5,095 nt of DNA. Origin: Victivallales bacterium (GTDB lineage Bacteria > Verrucomicrobiota > Lentisphaeria > Oligosphaerales > Lenti-02). The stretch spans positions 1 through 5,095 of the forward strand of contig JABGQJ010000367.1 of the NCBI GenBank assembly GCA_018648945.1. Direction: 5' to 3'. A program made the position numbers and the translations under genes. How positions within the stretch are numbered: the first letter of the stretch is position 1; every line of letters starts with the position of its first letter. Below the pieces are notes generated by a model. The model was given only the letters and a program-made list of their open reading frames with translations, ran no database searches and was not told the origin of the DNA. Below are positions 4,724 through 5,095 of the stretch, piece after piece.

Positions 4724-5095
4724 ATGAAGCGCGGCTTTACCCTCATCGAGATGCTCGTCGTCCTGGTGATCCTGGTGATCTTGCTGGGAACGGTGCTGCC
4801 GAGGGTGTTGCGGATGCCGAAACGGGTGCAGATCGAGACCGCGCACACCCGTATCCTCTCCGCCCTCCGCGATTGCGCGATGCAGGCGGTTGCCTCGGGG
4901 CGGACCGTCCGGGTTCGCCTGGCCCCCGAAGGGCGGAGCTTCCTGGTGACCCGTTCGGATCTCGAGGAGGATGTTCTGAGCGACTCCAAACTGCCGGAAG
5001 ACAGGAACCGCGAACCGCGGGATGGCTCTTCCTTGGTGCTTCCCAACAAGCCCATCTACGCGATTCCGAAGGGCGTCAGTTGGGAACTGGACGAC
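4724..5095 (+). CDS. gspH: GspH/FimT-like minor pseudopilin, 3' end beyond the window
   Basis: The frame is open from ATG 4724 to the last base, giving 124 residues without a stop, so the gene is truncated by the window edge. It starts MKRG-FTLIEMLVVLVILVIL: a four-residue leader, Gly4 at the normal cleavage point, Phe+1 and Glu+5. After the helix comes ILSALRDCAMQAVASGRTVRVRLAPEGRSFLV (about 47-78), the pattern of GspH and FimT (helix, then a beta strand after a basic turn). GspH is a minor pseudopilin near the pseudopilus tip. Gene order F-G-H fits the usual gsp series. The ribosome binding site is weak (only GGA near 4719-4721), so translation may depend on coupling to gspG, 26 nt upstream. 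FimT or another minor pseudopilin (GspI or GspJ) is the alternative. Confidence 0.9.
   Translation, partial: MKRGFTLIEMLVVLVILVILLGTVLPRVLRMPKRVQIETAHTRILSALRDCAMQAVASGRTVRVRLAPEGRSFLVTRSDLEEDVLSDSKLPEDRNREPRDGSSLVLPNKPIYAIPKGVSWELDD

Overview
The window comes from a GC-rich bacterial chromosome with a diderm envelope. Type II secretion or type IV pilus-type genes, an ECF-type sigma/anti-sigma pair, a DUF6941-like protein and a secreted protein of a type I associate with Planctomycetota together suggest the PVC superphylum (Planctomycetota, Lentisphaerota or Kiritimatiellota relatives). No rRNA or marker gene is present, so this placement is inferred from gene content. All confident genes lie on the + strand. 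I see no tRNA, rRNA, CRISPR array, insertion sequence or phage gene.

Bases 1-258 are a control region. They hold a possible 5' end of a divergent gene (weak), an ECF-like promoter TGTAAC-N17-CGTATA (139-167), a 12-bp tandem repeat (169-192) and a strong two-part hairpin (196-227). Bases 259-2333 are a probable three-gene operon: a secreted protein of unknown function, an ECF-type sigma factor overlapping it by 20 nt, and a membrane-anchored zinc-finger anti-sigma factor. The ECF-like promoter would allow the sigma factor to drive its own operon, with the anti-sigma factor holding it at the membrane.

Bases 2334-2580 are a second control region. A 10-bp stem-loop lies shortly after the anti-sigma stop, followed by weaker foldable segments and then a housekeeping promoter with a perfect TTGACA -35 box (2503-2530). 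This promoter starts a second operon: a DUF6941-like cytoplasmic protein, gspF (inner-membrane platform), gspG (major pseudopilin) and a gspH/fimT-like minor pseudopilin that runs off the window end. No gspD or gspE precedes gspF.

The window is mostly recognisable families. The points most worth checking are the match between the promoter and the sigma factor it precedes, the pairing of a secreted protein with the sigma/anti-sigma module, the DUF6941-like gene at the head of a secretion operon, and a GspG precursor with Tyr instead of Gly just before the predicted prepilin cleavage site.
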